64,000 nt of DNA from Chryseosolibacter histidinae (GCF_018598225.1 NZ_JAHESF010000014.1:146026-210025); one strand, 5' to 3'. Shown: positions 40,982 through 49,707, counted from the stretch's first letter. Program-made: numbers and translations. The notes: generated from the sequence alone by a model not told the origin.

Positions 40982-42283
40982 ATGCAGCGACTTCTCCTTC
41001 CATTCATCATCCTGATCGTTGCCAGTGCCTTTTTGAGCGCGGCATGTATTCGTAAACAAGATGACTCCGATAACAACATCACTGAATCACGTGACACCAG
41101 CATCACTGAATCAGGTGATCGCGCGGTCACTGATCCGCCTGAAGCAAAAAAGAATAAACCCATCTTAACCGGCGCAGACCAGCCCGAGCTGTATGTGCCC
41201 TATCTGAAAGGCAAAAGAGTAGCCATGCTGGCAAACCAAACTTCCATTATCGGCAAACGGCACCTGGTGGACAGCCTGAAAACCCTGGGCGTAAACATCG
41301 TCAAGGTATTCGGCCCCGAGCACGGATTCCGTGGTCAGGCCAGCGCAGGTGTTCACGTAGCGGATGAGGTAGACCCGACCTCAGGCATCAAGGTGATCTC
41401 GCTGTATGGCGCCAAGAACAAACCCTCTAATGAAGATCTCGCCGATGTTGATGTGGTGTTGTACGATCTCCAGGATGTAGGTTGCCGCTTCTACACCAAC
41501 ATTAACGCACTCGTAAGGCTGATGGAAGCCTGCCAGGAAAACAACAAGGAGCTGTTGATCCTCGACCGGCCCAATCCTAACGGATACCTGATCGATGGCC
41601 CCATCCTCGACATGAAATACAAGTCGGGCATCGGCATGTTTCCCATCCCCATGTCGCATGGTCTTACCGTTGCAGAGTTTGCCCAGATGGCCAACGGTGA
41701 AGGCTGGCTTACGAACAAGGCCAAATGCAAACTGAAGATCATCACCAATGCCAACTATGAGCACGACATGCCCTATACCCTGCCCGTGCCGCCCTCGCCT
41801 AACCTGAGCACGCAACAAGGCATTATGCTGTACCCGTCAACCTGTATGTTCGAAGGTGTTTACGTGAACCACGGCCGCGGAACGCACTATGGGTTTACCC
41901 TGCTCGGCAGCCCGGCGTACAAAGGCATCTACGCCTTCTCGTACACACCCACCAGCATCAAAGGTATGGCCGAGTCGCCACTGTTCATGAACGAAGTGTG
42001 TTATGGCCTTGACCTTCGCACCTATGATGTAGAGCTGCTGCGCAAGAGCAAGCAGATCAACATCCAATGGATCATGGAGCTTTACAAGAATCACCCGGAA
42101 AAAGAGAAGTTCTTCGACTCGAAGCTGAGCAGGCAGATGAACACCATCGAGCTGCTCATCGGCACCGACCAGTTCAGAAAACAGATCATCGAAGGCAAAT
42201 CTGAAAAAGAGATCCGCGCCAGCTGGGAACCCGGCCTGAGCAACTACAAAAAGATGCGGGAGAAATATTTGCTTTACCGTTAG
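40982..42283 (+). CDS. namZ: Exo-beta-N-acetylmuramidase, NamZ family (DUF1343, GH171), lipoprotein
   Basis: 433 residues. The lipoprotein signal ends at FLSAAC. A short repetitive linker (NITESRDTSITESGDRAVTD) follows, then the DUF1343 domain: GKRVAMLANQTSI, KVFGPEHGFRG, the segment VVLYDLQDVGCRFYTNI, ILDRPNPNGYLIDGP, and VPPSPNLSTQQGI. Bacillus NamZ, the characterised member, releases N-acetylmuramic acid from the non-reducing end of peptidoglycan fragments, so a role in cell-wall recycling is likely. The gene stands alone in a plus-strand run, 129 bp after the membrane hydrolase gene. Confidence 0.9.
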   Translation: MQRLLLPFIILIVASAFLSAACIRKQDDSDNNITESRDTSITESGDRAVTDPPEAKKNKPILTGADQPELYVPYLKGKRVAMLANQTSIIGKRHLVDSLKTLGVNIVKVFGPEHGFRGQASAGVHVADEVDPTSGIKVISLYGAKNKPSNEDLADVDVVLYDLQDVGCRFYTNINALVRLMEACQENNKELLILDRPNPNGYLIDGPILDMKYKSGIGMFPIPMSHGLTVAEFAQMANGEGWLTNKAKCKLKIITNANYEHDMPYTLPVPPSPNLSTQQGIMLYPSTCMFEGVYVNHGRGTHYGFTLLGSPAYKGIYAFSYTPTSIKGMAESPLFMNEVCYGLDLRTYDVELLRKSKQINIQWIMELYKNHPEKEKFFDSKLSRQMNTIELLIGTDQFRKQIIEGKSEKEIRASWEPGLSNYKKMREKYLLYR

Positions 42284-42299
42284 ATCAGGTCATCCTTAT

Positions 42300-44666
42300 C
42301 TACTCATACCGTAGCACGTTGGCGGGATTTGTTGACGCGGCCTTGATGTAATGGTACGATATCGTAAGCCATACCACACACAAGGTCAGCGTGCCGGTGA
42401 TGGCAAAGATCCAGGCAGGAACTTCGGTCTGATAGGCAAAGGTTTGAACCCAGCTCATAAATAGCCAGACCGAAAGCCCGGATGAAAGCATGATGGCCAG
42501 GATCACCAGCAGCGTGATCTTCCGGCCGAGCATCATCACGATGCTCCAAACCGATGCGCCCAGCACTTTTCGGATACCGATCTCTTTGATCCTTTTTGTT
42601 GCTGAGTATGACGTGAGTCCCAGCAAACCGAGGCATGAGATCAGGACGCTGATCATCGAGAATTTTTTAACAAGGTCTGATTGCAATTCATCTTTTGCAT
42701 ACATGGCCTTGAATTCATCGGAGATGAAATCGTAGACCAGGGGCCGTTCATTGCTGATCGCCGTCCATTGCTGCCTGATGAGCGCGAGCAGGCCCTGTGT
42801 GTCGTCTCCGGTATACCGTATCAGCATTCTGCCGCGGGGTCGCGCCGTCATGCGGATCATCACCGGTGGAACTTCATTGTGCAAAGATGATACATTAAAA
42901 TTTTTGACCACACCCACTACCTTGCCCTTGAAATCAGGGTTCCTTATTTCCTTGCCTATCGGGTCGCTCCAGCCCATGGCCCTGACCAGCGCTTCGTTTA
43001 CAATGACCGCGGCTTCCCTGTCCGTTCCCATGTTCTGGTCAAAGCTCCTTCCCTGCACGATCTTCAAACCAAGGGTCTCAAAGAAACCGAAGTTGACAGC
43101 CATCACGCGAAAATTATGCTCCTTAAAACCCGACTCGCTTTCAAACTGGTAGAGCCCTGTTCCCAACGAGCCAGGCCGGCTTCTGCCCGAAGAAACGCTC
43201 ACCACACCCGGGTACTGCAACAGAGAGGCTTTCAACACCTCGTAGCGGTTCGCGATCAACGTATCGGTCATCTGCACAGACAATACGTGCTCTTTATCGA
43301 AGCCCAGGTCGTAATGCTGAAGGTAATCAAGCTGATGTTGGATCAGAAAAGTAAAATTGATCACCAGGATAGAGATGGTGAATTGAAAAAATACCAGCGC
43401 GTTCCTCACCCCCCTGCTTCGGTCACTCACCGTCACAGCCTTGCCGGCGCCGGTTGACCGCGACATAAAAAAAGAAGGGTAAATTCCCGCGATGAGCCCG
43501 GCGATCAGAAAGACAACAACAAGAAAAACCTGCAGGGCTTTATTATTAAGAATATCTGTTTTCAGGCCAAGCGTGGTGTTGAAGTCCACGATGTTCAGCG
43601 TAATCTCAGACAGGGCAAGCCCGAGCCCCAGGGAGACTAGGGCAAGAACGGCGGACTCTATCATGAAGTCGCGGATGAGGCTTGACCGTGACGCGCCGAC
43701 AAACTTTTTGATCCACACTGACTTGGACCGGCCTGCCGCGCGGGCTGTGGCAAGATTGATGTAGTTGATGCATGAGAGCGCAAGGATGAACAGGCCTATG
43801 CAGCCGAAAATATATAAGTGGTTCGTATTTCCAACGGGGTAGTCGGCCCGCAGGTCGTTCCTCCCGTAATGGATCTCAGACAATTTCTGAAACACCGGCA
43901 CAAACTCCTGGTTGTAGTTGGGCTTATCCTGGTCAACATATTTTTTATAGAACGGGCCCAGCTTCCGTTTAAATGCTTCCGGATCGAAGTCACCATCCAC
44001 CAGCAGGTACGTGTAAGGCTCGATTTCATAGACGGGCCAGTTCATGGCATCCACGCTTTTGTCCCAATTGGAAATAGCAACAAACGCTTTCACAGCAACA
44101 TGGCTATTTCCGGGCGGATCCTGGATCACCGCCGTCACTACAACCGGGCGGCTCGTCTCCACCAGAATCTCCTGCCCCATGGGATCTTTGTCACCAAAAT
44201 ATTTTTTTGCAAGTGATTCGGTCAGCACAATGCCCGACGGATTTCGCATGCACGTTGCAGGGTCGCCGCTGATGAACTTATAGGTAAAAACGTCAAAGAC
44301 GGTCGAGTCGACAAGCGTGACACCCTCTTCATAAAAGAGTTTGTCATCAACCTTGAACAAGGTCTCCTGCCGCGGTATCATCCTCACATACGATCTTATC
44401 TCCGGATACTCGGCCATGAGCCTGGGCCCCAGCGAAGGTGAGCTGACCGCAAATTTTACGGGCTCATTTGACGTCATGAAAATGCTCGCCACCCTGTAGA
44501 TCCTTTCATGATTCAGGTGATGGCGATCATAGTTCAGTTCATTTTGCAGGTACAGGAATATGATAATGGTGGCCGTAATGCCTACACCAAGGCCAATGAT
44601 GTTCAGGGAGCTGTGAAATTTATCCCTCATCAGGAGCCGGATCGATAACAGGAATGATCTTTTCAT
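42300..44666 (-). CDS. ABC transporter permease, MacB/FtsX type (orphan)
   Basis: 788 residues. The first helix (NIIGLGVGITATIIIFLYLQ) precedes a MacB periplasmic domain with SGIVLTESLAKKYFGDKDP and WPVYEIEPYTYLLV. FtsX helices follow (LFILALSCINYINLATARAA, and the KSVWIKKFVGASRSSLIRDF coupling helix), then a second periplasmic domain and a second FtsX set with RIKEIGIRKVLGASVWSI and a C-terminal LRYE. This is the common ~790-residue Bacteroidota permease thought to export peptides or lipids. No ATPase gene is adjacent, so it must share one encoded elsewhere. Confidence 0.93.
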   Translation of the reverse strand: MKRSFLLSIRLLMRDKFHSSLNIIGLGVGITATIIIFLYLQNELNYDRHHLNHERIYRVASIFMTSNEPVKFAVSSPSLGPRLMAEYPEIRSYVRMIPRQETLFKVDDKLFYEEGVTLVDSTVFDVFTYKFISGDPATCMRNPSGIVLTESLAKKYFGDKDPMGQEILVETSRPVVVTAVIQDPPGNSHVAVKAFVAISNWDKSVDAMNWPVYEIEPYTYLLVDGDFDPEAFKRKLGPFYKKYVDQDKPNYNQEFVPVFQKLSEIHYGRNDLRADYPVGNTNHLYIFGCIGLFILALSCINYINLATARAAGRSKSVWIKKFVGASRSSLIRDFMIESAVLALVSLGLGLALSEITLNIVDFNTTLGLKTDILNNKALQVFLVVVFLIAGLIAGIYPSFFMSRSTGAGKAVTVSDRSRGVRNALVFFQFTISILVINFTFLIQHQLDYLQHYDLGFDKEHVLSVQMTDTLIANRYEVLKASLLQYPGVVSVSSGRSRPGSLGTGLYQFESESGFKEHNFRVMAVNFGFFETLGLKIVQGRSFDQNMGTDREAAVIVNEALVRAMGWSDPIGKEIRNPDFKGKVVGVVKNFNVSSLHNEVPPVMIRMTARPRGRMLIRYTGDDTQGLLALIRQQWTAISNERPLVYDFISDEFKAMYAKDELQSDLVKKFSMISVLISCLGLLGLTSYSATKRIKEIGIRKVLGASVWSIVMMLGRKITLLVILAIMLSSGLSVWLFMSWVQTFAYQTEVPAWIFAITGTLTLCVVWLTISYHYIKAASTNPANVLRYE

Positions 44667-44813
44667 AGGCAGGTTGGTAGGTTCTGTATCACCTTCGGTG
44701 GCTCACAATTGCGTGCCAATGTTAAAAATCCGGGAGAACGCATTTTTTCCCAGCGGGCCGCCACAATACCGAACACAGCAGTTCCGAAATCGGTCGATCC
44801 TATCAACTTCCGT

Positions 44814-45371
44814 TTATTTATTTCCCGAGACCAGCTCAACCCTGTTCAGCGTATAACTAAAACTCTCATTACCCACCCTGAATTCCTTATTTTCATCCAG
44901 CACAAAAAGAACATTTTCGTCTCCCCGCAGCAAGTATAAATACGCGTTGGCTTCTACCGTTAGCTTGTAAACTACCGCGTCAGGAACTGATCTCATACCT
45001 TTAACAGTGGTCCACGTTCCTTCCAGTATTTTCTGCTGGTGGGTGCTTCCGTCGGGTTGTTTAACTACATCGCCACCACCCGAAAGCAACAGCGTGTAGG
45101 TTGCCGGTTGAAACGTAACGGGGTCACGGTAAAGCACAAGCCTCCATTTTAATTTCGGGCAATCAACAGGAATTGACAGGTTCAATTGTCGAGCTATCCC
45201 ATCACAGGGAGGCCTTCCTTCAAAAACACCCAATACAGCCGGCCCCGTTGGTATGGCGCGGAAGGTAACGGTTTGCGAAAGTCTATTATCAGCCGCGGCT
45301 GTTTGTGCTTTTAAAGCATCTGCCAGCATGCACGTTAAGGCGATGGCAACTATTATCAAAGTATTTTTCAT
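44814..45371 (-). CDS. NlpE-like secreted protein, paralogue B
   Basis: 185 residues with a signal peptide (LIIVAIALTCMLADALKA). The domain has GVFEGRPPCDGIARQLN, CPKLKWRLVLYRDP, ATYTLLLSG and the C-terminal FSYTLNRVE, a pattern resembling the N-terminal beta-barrel of NlpE (GxxPCxxCxGI). It is a paralogue of the upstream gene, sharing the PC..G..R, W.L.LY.D and YTLNR elements. It follows that gene by 17 bp, so the two form an operon controlled from the HxlR-like operator upstream. The family link is tentative. Confidence 0.68.
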   Translation of the reverse strand: MKNTLIIVAIALTCMLADALKAQTAAADNRLSQTVTFRAIPTGPAVLGVFEGRPPCDGIARQLNLSIPVDCPKLKWRLVLYRDPVTFQPATYTLLLSGGGDVVKQPDGSTHQQKILEGTWTTVKGMRSVPDAVVYKLTVEANAYLYLLRGDENVLFVLDENKEFRVGNESFSYTLNRVELVSGNK

Positions 45372-45388
45372 GATGCTATTTTTTTAAT

Positions 45389-45910
45389 TCAATCAACCCG
45401 GGCTATTGGTTTATCTATCCGGTTCAACGTATAACTCCATGCCGCGCTTCCTATCATCAGGCGCTGATCGCTATCCAGCAAATGAAGAAGGTTGTCGCTG
45501 AGCTTTAAAAAAGAAATTGTCTCGTTCGTTGTTTTGTCTTTCAACCGGTAAACAATCGCCTCGCGGGTTGGCCCTGCTATGTTAACAATGGCCCAAGCTC
45601 CTTCCATTTCAATTTTCTTTCCGCCAGCCAGTCCGGTAGTTCCTTGCTTCGGCAATCCATACAAGGCCTGGAGCTTGAAGGTGGTTGGTGTTTTTGCAGC
45701 GGCATCCTCGTAAAGTGTGAGCTTCCATTGAATGAGCCTGCAATCGTCATGCATGGCAATACCTGGCAGCGGTCTCGATCCCTGGCTGCAGGGTGTGCTG
45801 GCCACAAAGATGCCAGCCACCGAAGTGGTCTCCGGTCTGTTTTGTTGCGGGCAGCCATTCATTGCTATAAAAAGCAACGAGGCTTTAAAAATAAGTTTGA
45901 GCTGTGTCAT
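45389..45910 (-). CDS. NlpE-like lipoprotein, paralogue A
   Basis: 173 residues. The signal ends at LLFIAMNGC, a plausible lipobox. The core has GIFVASTPCSQGSRPLPG, CRLIQWKLTLYEDA, TTFKLQALYG and AWSYTLNRID, parallel to the downstream paralogue. A 16-bp palindrome identical in half-sites to the one at the HxlR gene lies 20 bp upstream of the start, which suggests HxlR control. NlpE proteins sense envelope or copper stress in enterobacteria; that role here is only a suggestion. Confidence 0.68.
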   Translation of the reverse strand: MTQLKLIFKASLLFIAMNGCPQQNRPETTSVAGIFVASTPCSQGSRPLPGIAMHDDCRLIQWKLTLYEDAAAKTPTTFKLQALYGLPKQGTTGLAGGKKIEMEGAWAIVNIAGPTREAIVYRLKDKTTNETISFLKLSDNLLHLLDSDQRLMIGSAAWSYTLNRIDKPIARVD

Positions 45911-45930
45911 TGCATTTTCATTTAATGAAA

Positions 45931-45946
45931 GTTACCCCGTGGTAAC
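45931..45946. promoter_or_regulatory. HxlR operator candidate upstream of the NlpE-like operon
   Basis: GTTACC-N4-GGTAAC 16-bp palindrome (gttaccccgtggtaac), 20 bp upstream of the 45910 start. Half-sites and spacing are identical to the palindrome beside the HxlR gene. Confidence 0.7.
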
Positions 45947-46039
45947 AGGTGTGCCTAAAAGTTTACACCTAATCACATAGTTTCTTGACGAAAGGGGGCA
46001 CGCGCTTTCAACAAAGCAGCGGTGAGCGCTGGGCAACGA

Positions 46040-46405
46040 TCAAATACCGCTGATCATCTTCCTGTGATTCAAGCCCCATTGCTGCAGATCCTGTGCTATC
46101 GGTATGAGAGATTGCCCGTATTTGGTGAGCGCATAGGTGACCGTGACAGGGCGTGTGTTTTGCACAGTTCTGGTGATGATCTTATTCTCTTCAAGGACCC
46201 TCAGCTCTTTGGAAAGCACTTTCGCTGATATTCCTATGATATCCTTTTCCAGTTTCTTGAAATGATGCAAATCATCGGGGTTTTTACCGATGCGTAGCAC
46301 AATGAATAGTTTCCACTTGCCACCCAGAAGCTCGAGGCTGTCACGCAACGCCAAAAAGTTGGTTTTACATTGCTGGTGCGGGAACACGTGTTTTTTTGTT
46401 TTCAT
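46040..46405 (-). CDS. HxlR-family transcriptional regulator
   Basis: 121 residues from the ATG at 46405; the longer frame runs into the divergent gene and is not used. The family pattern is HQQCKTNFLALRDSLELLGGKW with the conserved near-N-terminal Cys, then the helix-turn-helix in LEKDIIGISAKVLSKELRVLE and the wing ITRTVQ..VTYALTKYG. HxlR proteins often sense electrophiles or redox stress through that Cys. It is divergent from a RibD/DHFR-fold reductase gene, with a 16-bp palindrome in the 96-bp spacer. Confidence 0.93.
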   Translation of the reverse strand: MKTKKHVFPHQQCKTNFLALRDSLELLGGKWKLFIVLRIGKNPDDLHHFKKLEKDIIGISAKVLSKELRVLEENKIITRTVQNTRPVTVTYALTKYGQSLIPIAQDLQQWGLNHRKMISGI

Positions 46406-46424
46406 GGTTACGTTCAGCCAGGTA

Positions 46425-46440
46425 GTTACCTCCGGGTAAC
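46425..46440. promoter_or_regulatory. HxlR operator candidate in the hxlR/reductase spacer
   Basis: GTTACC-N4-GGTAAC palindrome (gttacctccgggtaac), 19 bp upstream of the HxlR start and 61 bp upstream of the reductase start. A Bacteroidota -7 element TAATTTTG (46468-46475, plus strand) lies between it and the reductase gene. Confidence 0.75.
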
Positions 46441-46467
46441 GCATGGTGCGGATAAATACCCGGCCTC

Positions 46468-46475
46468 TAATTTTG
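46468..46475 (+). promoter_or_regulatory. -7 element of the reductase gene
   Basis: TAATTTTG matches TAnnTTTG exactly, 26 bp before the ATG at 46502. The -33 box is weak, and the operator ends 27 bp upstream, where it could cover -33. Confidence 0.55.
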
Positions 46476-46501
46476 TCATTAAACGTACAAAATTCAAAGC
46501 G

Positions 46502-47032
46502 ATGAAAGTGATACTTTATGCTAATGTTTCTGCTAACGGAAAAGTTCTGTTGTCTGAAAACCCGAATCACCAGGTGCCCCAGGAAGTGCTGATGGCGGCC
46601 ATGCAGCACATTACGCGGGCGGGCAATCTTGTGATGGGCAGAAAATCATTTGAAAATTTCGAAAAAGTTCTTGGCGGAGCGGATAAGGTGAGGGCAGCGT
46701 TGCCGGGTGTGGAGCTCGTCTGGCTTTCGGGGAAGAGACAAAGCGCCAACGACCGCACCGTGGCCAGCACTCCTGAAGAGGCCATCCATTACCTGACGCA
46801 AAAAGGATTCGATGAAATTATCATTGGTGGCGGAACAGAAACCTACAATGCTTTCCTGGAAAAAGACCTGATAACCGACGTGGTTCTCAATATCATTCCG
46901 ATCATTTCGGCCGGCGGAATTATCGGCACAAGCGATGACCTGAACATTAAATTCAGGCACGCCGAACATAAGCTTCTCACACCCGATGTAATACAGCTTT
47001 CTTTAAGCAAATTTTCGGAGCTTAAAAAATGA
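46502..47032 (+). CDS. Dihydrofolate reductase-like / RibD C-terminal family reductase
   Basis: 176 residues from the ATG at 46502. The fold is that of the RibD C-terminal domain: VILYANVSANGKVLLS, ITRAGNLVMGRKSFENFEKV, and FDEIIIGGGTETYNAFLEKD with the NADPH-binding GGG. Stand-alone members are widespread and mostly uncharacterised reductases. It is divergent from HxlR, a common pairing, and probably de-repressed together with the NlpE-like genes. Confidence 0.88.
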   Translation: MKVILYANVSANGKVLLSENPNHQVPQEVLMAAMQHITRAGNLVMGRKSFENFEKVLGGADKVRAALPGVELVWLSGKRQSANDRTVASTPEEAIHYLTQKGFDEIIIGGGTETYNAFLEKDLITDVVLNIIPIISAGGIIGTSDDLNIKFRHAEHKLLTPDVIQLSLSKFSELKK

Positions 47033-47056
47033 CATCATCAAAGATCCGGTCACCCA

Positions 47057-47833
47057 TCAGTTTTTTTGTGCCGTCCCTTTTTGCGCTGGCTCGGCTATAT
47101 CCCTGAACAGGAGCATGTCTGATAGCCGTGACGAGGCGCCATGGTAAAACCCATTTTCATGTTCAAACCCCTTGGGATTTTTCCAGGTGCCAAACAATAT
47201 GTCATAGATGGCGATGTCTGAATAGTTGTAAGCGTGAATACCTTTGGCGTGATGCAAGGCATGCGCTTCGGGCCGCTGCACGATGTACCCCAGCCAAACC
47301 GGCGTGCGAATATTGGCATGCTGAAACATGCTGAAAAAAGTATTGGCCAACAGGATGATGGTAGACGCCTGCGGACTGAAGCCTGCCACCAATACCAGGA
47401 GCAAGCTGCCCAATACCGTGTAGCCGATCATATCCATGGGACTGAAGAGAAAGGCACCGTACGTATCGAGCCGCTCAGCGCTGTGATGCATCTGGTGGAA
47501 GACACGCCACAGCACATTGTTTTTATGCATCGACCAGTGCCATGCATATACGCCAAACTGGTAGATCAATATGCCCGCAACGGCCCCACCCAGCGTGCCT
47601 AAGCCCGTGAGGTCGAAGATCTGGTGGGCAGAAAGGTATTCGTTCCAAAGCAGCGGCAGGTAGCTGGAAAGGTAAAAGTAGATGGCAAAAAAGATCAGTC
47701 CCTTGAACTTCCAGTACCTTATGGTGGGTAACGCACGAGCAGGAAACAAAGCCTCCCAGATCATCAGGCCCATATACAGCGCGATCACAATAAGGCTTAT
47801 GGGGTCAAGCAAAATTTCCAGTGGTGTTGGCAT
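47057..47833 (-). CDS. Sterol desaturase / fatty acid hydroxylase family membrane protein
   Basis: 258 residues with four or more membrane helices. The di-iron His clusters are HWSMHKN, HQMHHSAE and HALHHAKGIH..NYSD, all in the expected order. The family hydroxylates or desaturates lipids using O2; bacterial members act on fatty acids, ornithine lipids or carotenoids. It is a single gene with a large heptamer repeat upstream (47847-47953). The substrate is not known. Confidence 0.92.
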   Translation of the reverse strand: MPTPLEILLDPISLIVIALYMGLMIWEALFPARALPTIRYWKFKGLIFFAIYFYLSSYLPLLWNEYLSAHQIFDLTGLGTLGGAVAGILIYQFGVYAWHWSMHKNNVLWRVFHQMHHSAERLDTYGAFLFSPMDMIGYTVLGSLLLVLVAGFSPQASTIILLANTFFSMFQHANIRTPVWLGYIVQRPEAHALHHAKGIHAYNYSDIAIYDILFGTWKNPKGFEHENGFYHGASSRLSDMLLFRDIAEPAQKGTAQKN

Positions 47834-47846
47834 GTGAGTTTGACGT

Positions 47847-47953
47847 TTTAAAGTTTAAGGTTTCAAGTTTCAAATTTCAAGTTTGAAGTTTGAAGTTTGA
47901 AGTTATTCAAAGGATCGGGCTCAGGCTCAACTTGAAACCTGAAACTTGAAACC
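47847..47953. repeat. Inverted heptamer repeat, tttcaag/cttgaaa family
   Basis: Left arm 47847-47902 has eight 7-mers (tttaaag, tttaagg, tttcaag, tttcaaa, tttcaag, then tttgaag three times). Right arm 47931-47953 has three complementary units (cttgaaa, cctgaaa, cttgaaa). The spacer is ~28 nt. It is the longest heptamer array in the window and starts 13 bp upstream of the desaturase-family start codon. Confidence 0.88.
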
Positions 47954-48047
47954 AAGATACGGGTGTGGAGTGAGGGCGGCTTTTCTCAGGGGTTCAACTT
48001 TTTTGCTTTTTGGATTTTCGCGCTGGTGAGGTGTGTTAGGGCGAGCC

Positions 48048-48917
48048 TTATTGGTTTTTGTACTGCAGTGGAGACATGCCATACTTTTGTTTAAAGATGC
48101 GGCTAAAGTGCGAAAGGTTTTCAAAGCCGCTGTTGAAAGCTACCTCGCTTACACTTTTTGTGCTGGTTTCAATCAACATCTTTGCATGATCCAGCCGTTT
48201 TTGTGTAAGCCATTTACCGGGGCTGGTGCCGTAATATTCGGTAAATTCTTTTTTGAAAGCAGAGGTGCTGCGATGCGCCATGCGGGCAAACTGGGCGATG
48301 GTAAGGTTGAACATGTAGTTGGTCTCCATGACCTGCCAGAGCGGAACTTTGTTCATGTTCAGCAAGCTGTTGGCATGGGCCAGCAGCGCGGCGTTGGCCG
48401 GATCCAGAAACAGGCTGAAGAGCAGCTCTTTAAACTTAAGCTCGAGCAACGCTTCGGCTGGCGGCGTGGCTTGTTTAAAGTAAGGAAGGATGCTGTAAAA
48501 AAATGCCTCGGTGGTTTCGTTCACATTGATCTCTATCAGCATGTCGCGGGGCGGTTCAGGCAGGCCTTTCAATGGCAGGTGCTGGTAATATTCGTTCACC
48601 ACCTGCCTGAAAAAACTGTCCTGGAAATAAAAGGCGAGCACCTCCCACCCTACCAGTTCCGGAAGCTCCTGCAGATAGGCCGTCTTGCGTGTAAGCAGGC
48701 ATGAGTGCCGGGTAAGCGTCCACGATTTTCCGTTGTGATGCATGGTGCGCGAACCTTCGAGCGTAAACATGATCTCGTTGTAGTGCGAAAAAAGTTGTAT
48801 ATGCTTGTCTACCTGGGGGCACCTGTAATGCAGGAAGAGTGCATCCTTCACCGCCAGTTGTTTAAAAGCAACCGGGTCGGCAATGGTATCGTCATAATTA
48901 TTAAATACAAGGCTCAT
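48048..48917 (-). CDS. AraC-family transcriptional regulator
   Basis: 289 residues. The N-terminal cupin-like part (LFLHYRCPQVDKHIQLF) lacks a recognised ligand motif. The C-terminal two-HTH domain is clear: MFNLTIAQFARMAHRSTSAF and SVSEVAFNSGFENLSHFSRI followed by FKQKYGMSPLQYKNQ. It is divergent from a methyltransferase gene and upstream of the desaturase-family gene on the same strand. Its target is not known. Confidence 0.93.
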   Translation of the reverse strand: MSLVFNNYDDTIADPVAFKQLAVKDALFLHYRCPQVDKHIQLFSHYNEIMFTLEGSRTMHHNGKSWTLTRHSCLLTRKTAYLQELPELVGWEVLAFYFQDSFFRQVVNEYYQHLPLKGLPEPPRDMLIEINVNETTEAFFYSILPYFKQATPPAEALLELKFKELLFSLFLDPANAALLAHANSLLNMNKVPLWQVMETNYMFNLTIAQFARMAHRSTSAFKKEFTEYYGTSPGKWLTQKRLDHAKMLIETSTKSVSEVAFNSGFENLSHFSRIFKQKYGMSPLQYKNQ

Positions 48918-49040
48918 ACAGAGGGCTTAGAGACCAAGTTAATATTTTCCGCCAACCGGCACAAGGCATCCATGAGAAGGGCTTCAGAAACCAATTCAGT
49001 GTTCTTTGCGGTTCGCCCGTTCTTCCATCTGCCGGTATTC

Positions 49041-49068
49041 CGTACTTCGCACCTCGTATTTCGTACCT
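49041..49068. repeat. Tandem heptamer array, cgtactt family
   Basis: Four 7-mers (cgtactt, cgcacct, cgtattt, cgtacct) ending 13 bp upstream of an exact TACCTTTG -7 element (49082-49089) of the methyltransferase gene. Only one arm is seen. Confidence 0.75.
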
Positions 49069-49081
49069 TCTATATTATATT

Positions 49082-49089
49082 ACCTTTGC
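49082..49089 (+). promoter_or_regulatory. -7 element of the methyltransferase gene
   Basis: TACCTTTG fits TAnnTTTG exactly, 24 bp before the ATG at 49114. The -33 position falls inside the heptamer array (tttc at 49059-49062), a weak match. Confidence 0.5.
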
Positions 49090-49113
49090 ACCAGGAAGCC
49101 ACTACCCGTCACC

Positions 49114-49707
49114 ATGATCTTCGAACTTTTACGCTTAAGCATCGATATAACGGATGAAGACTTCAATGAAATTTATCCGGAGCACATCAGGGCCCTGGCA
49201 AGGAAACACTGGACACCCGTGGCCGTGGCCAAAACAGCTTCAGAATTCCTGGTCGCCCGGCGGGGCACCCGGGTGCTCGATATCGGATCGGGGGCGGGTA
49301 AATTCTGCATGATCGGTGCCGCCAATACAAAAGGACATTTTACGGGCATCGAGCAACGGCCGGAGCTTGTTGAATTATCCAAAAAACTCTCGGCCTCCTA
49401 CGGTTTGCCCAATACGGATTTCATACACGCCAACGTCACGTCCATACGCTTCAGGGATTACGACGCCTTCTATCTCTACAATCCCTTCCAAGAGAACATC
49501 GACGTCCGTCACCGGATCGATGAGACCGTTCGGTTGAGCACGGAGCTTTATGATGCTTATTCCATCCATACCATCAACCAGCTCTCAACCCTTCCATCCG
49601 GCGCACGCCTCGCCACCTACTGGACTCCCTCCGCTGTTGTGCCTGCCAACTTCAAGCTGGTAGACACTTTGTATAAAGGGAATCTGAATCTCTGGGAAAA
49701 GTGGTAA
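49114..49707 (+). CDS. Class I SAM-dependent methyltransferase
   Basis: 197 residues from the ATG at 49114; the upstream frame is repeat-derived. The N-terminus is IFELLRLSIDITDEDFNEI. Motif I is VLDIGSGAGKFCMIGA, then GIEQRPELVELSKKL, and the post-I region NVTSIRFRDYDAFYLYNPFQ ends in NPFQ, recalling the NPPx/NPFx motif of N-methyltransferases. The substrate is unknown. It is divergent from the AraC gene. Confidence 0.85.
   Translation: MIFELLRLSIDITDEDFNEIYPEHIRALARKHWTPVAVAKTASEFLVARRGTRVLDIGSGAGKFCMIGAANTKGHFTGIEQRPELVELSKKLSASYGLPNTDFIHANVTSIRFRDYDAFYLYNPFQENIDVRHRIDETVRLSTELYDAYSIHTINQLSTLPSGARLATYWTPSAVVPANFKLVDTLYKGNLNLWEKW

Noticed and set aside
47847..47953. Possible CRISPR array
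   Set aside because: Units are 7 nt and contiguous, with no spacers, and no cas genes are present.
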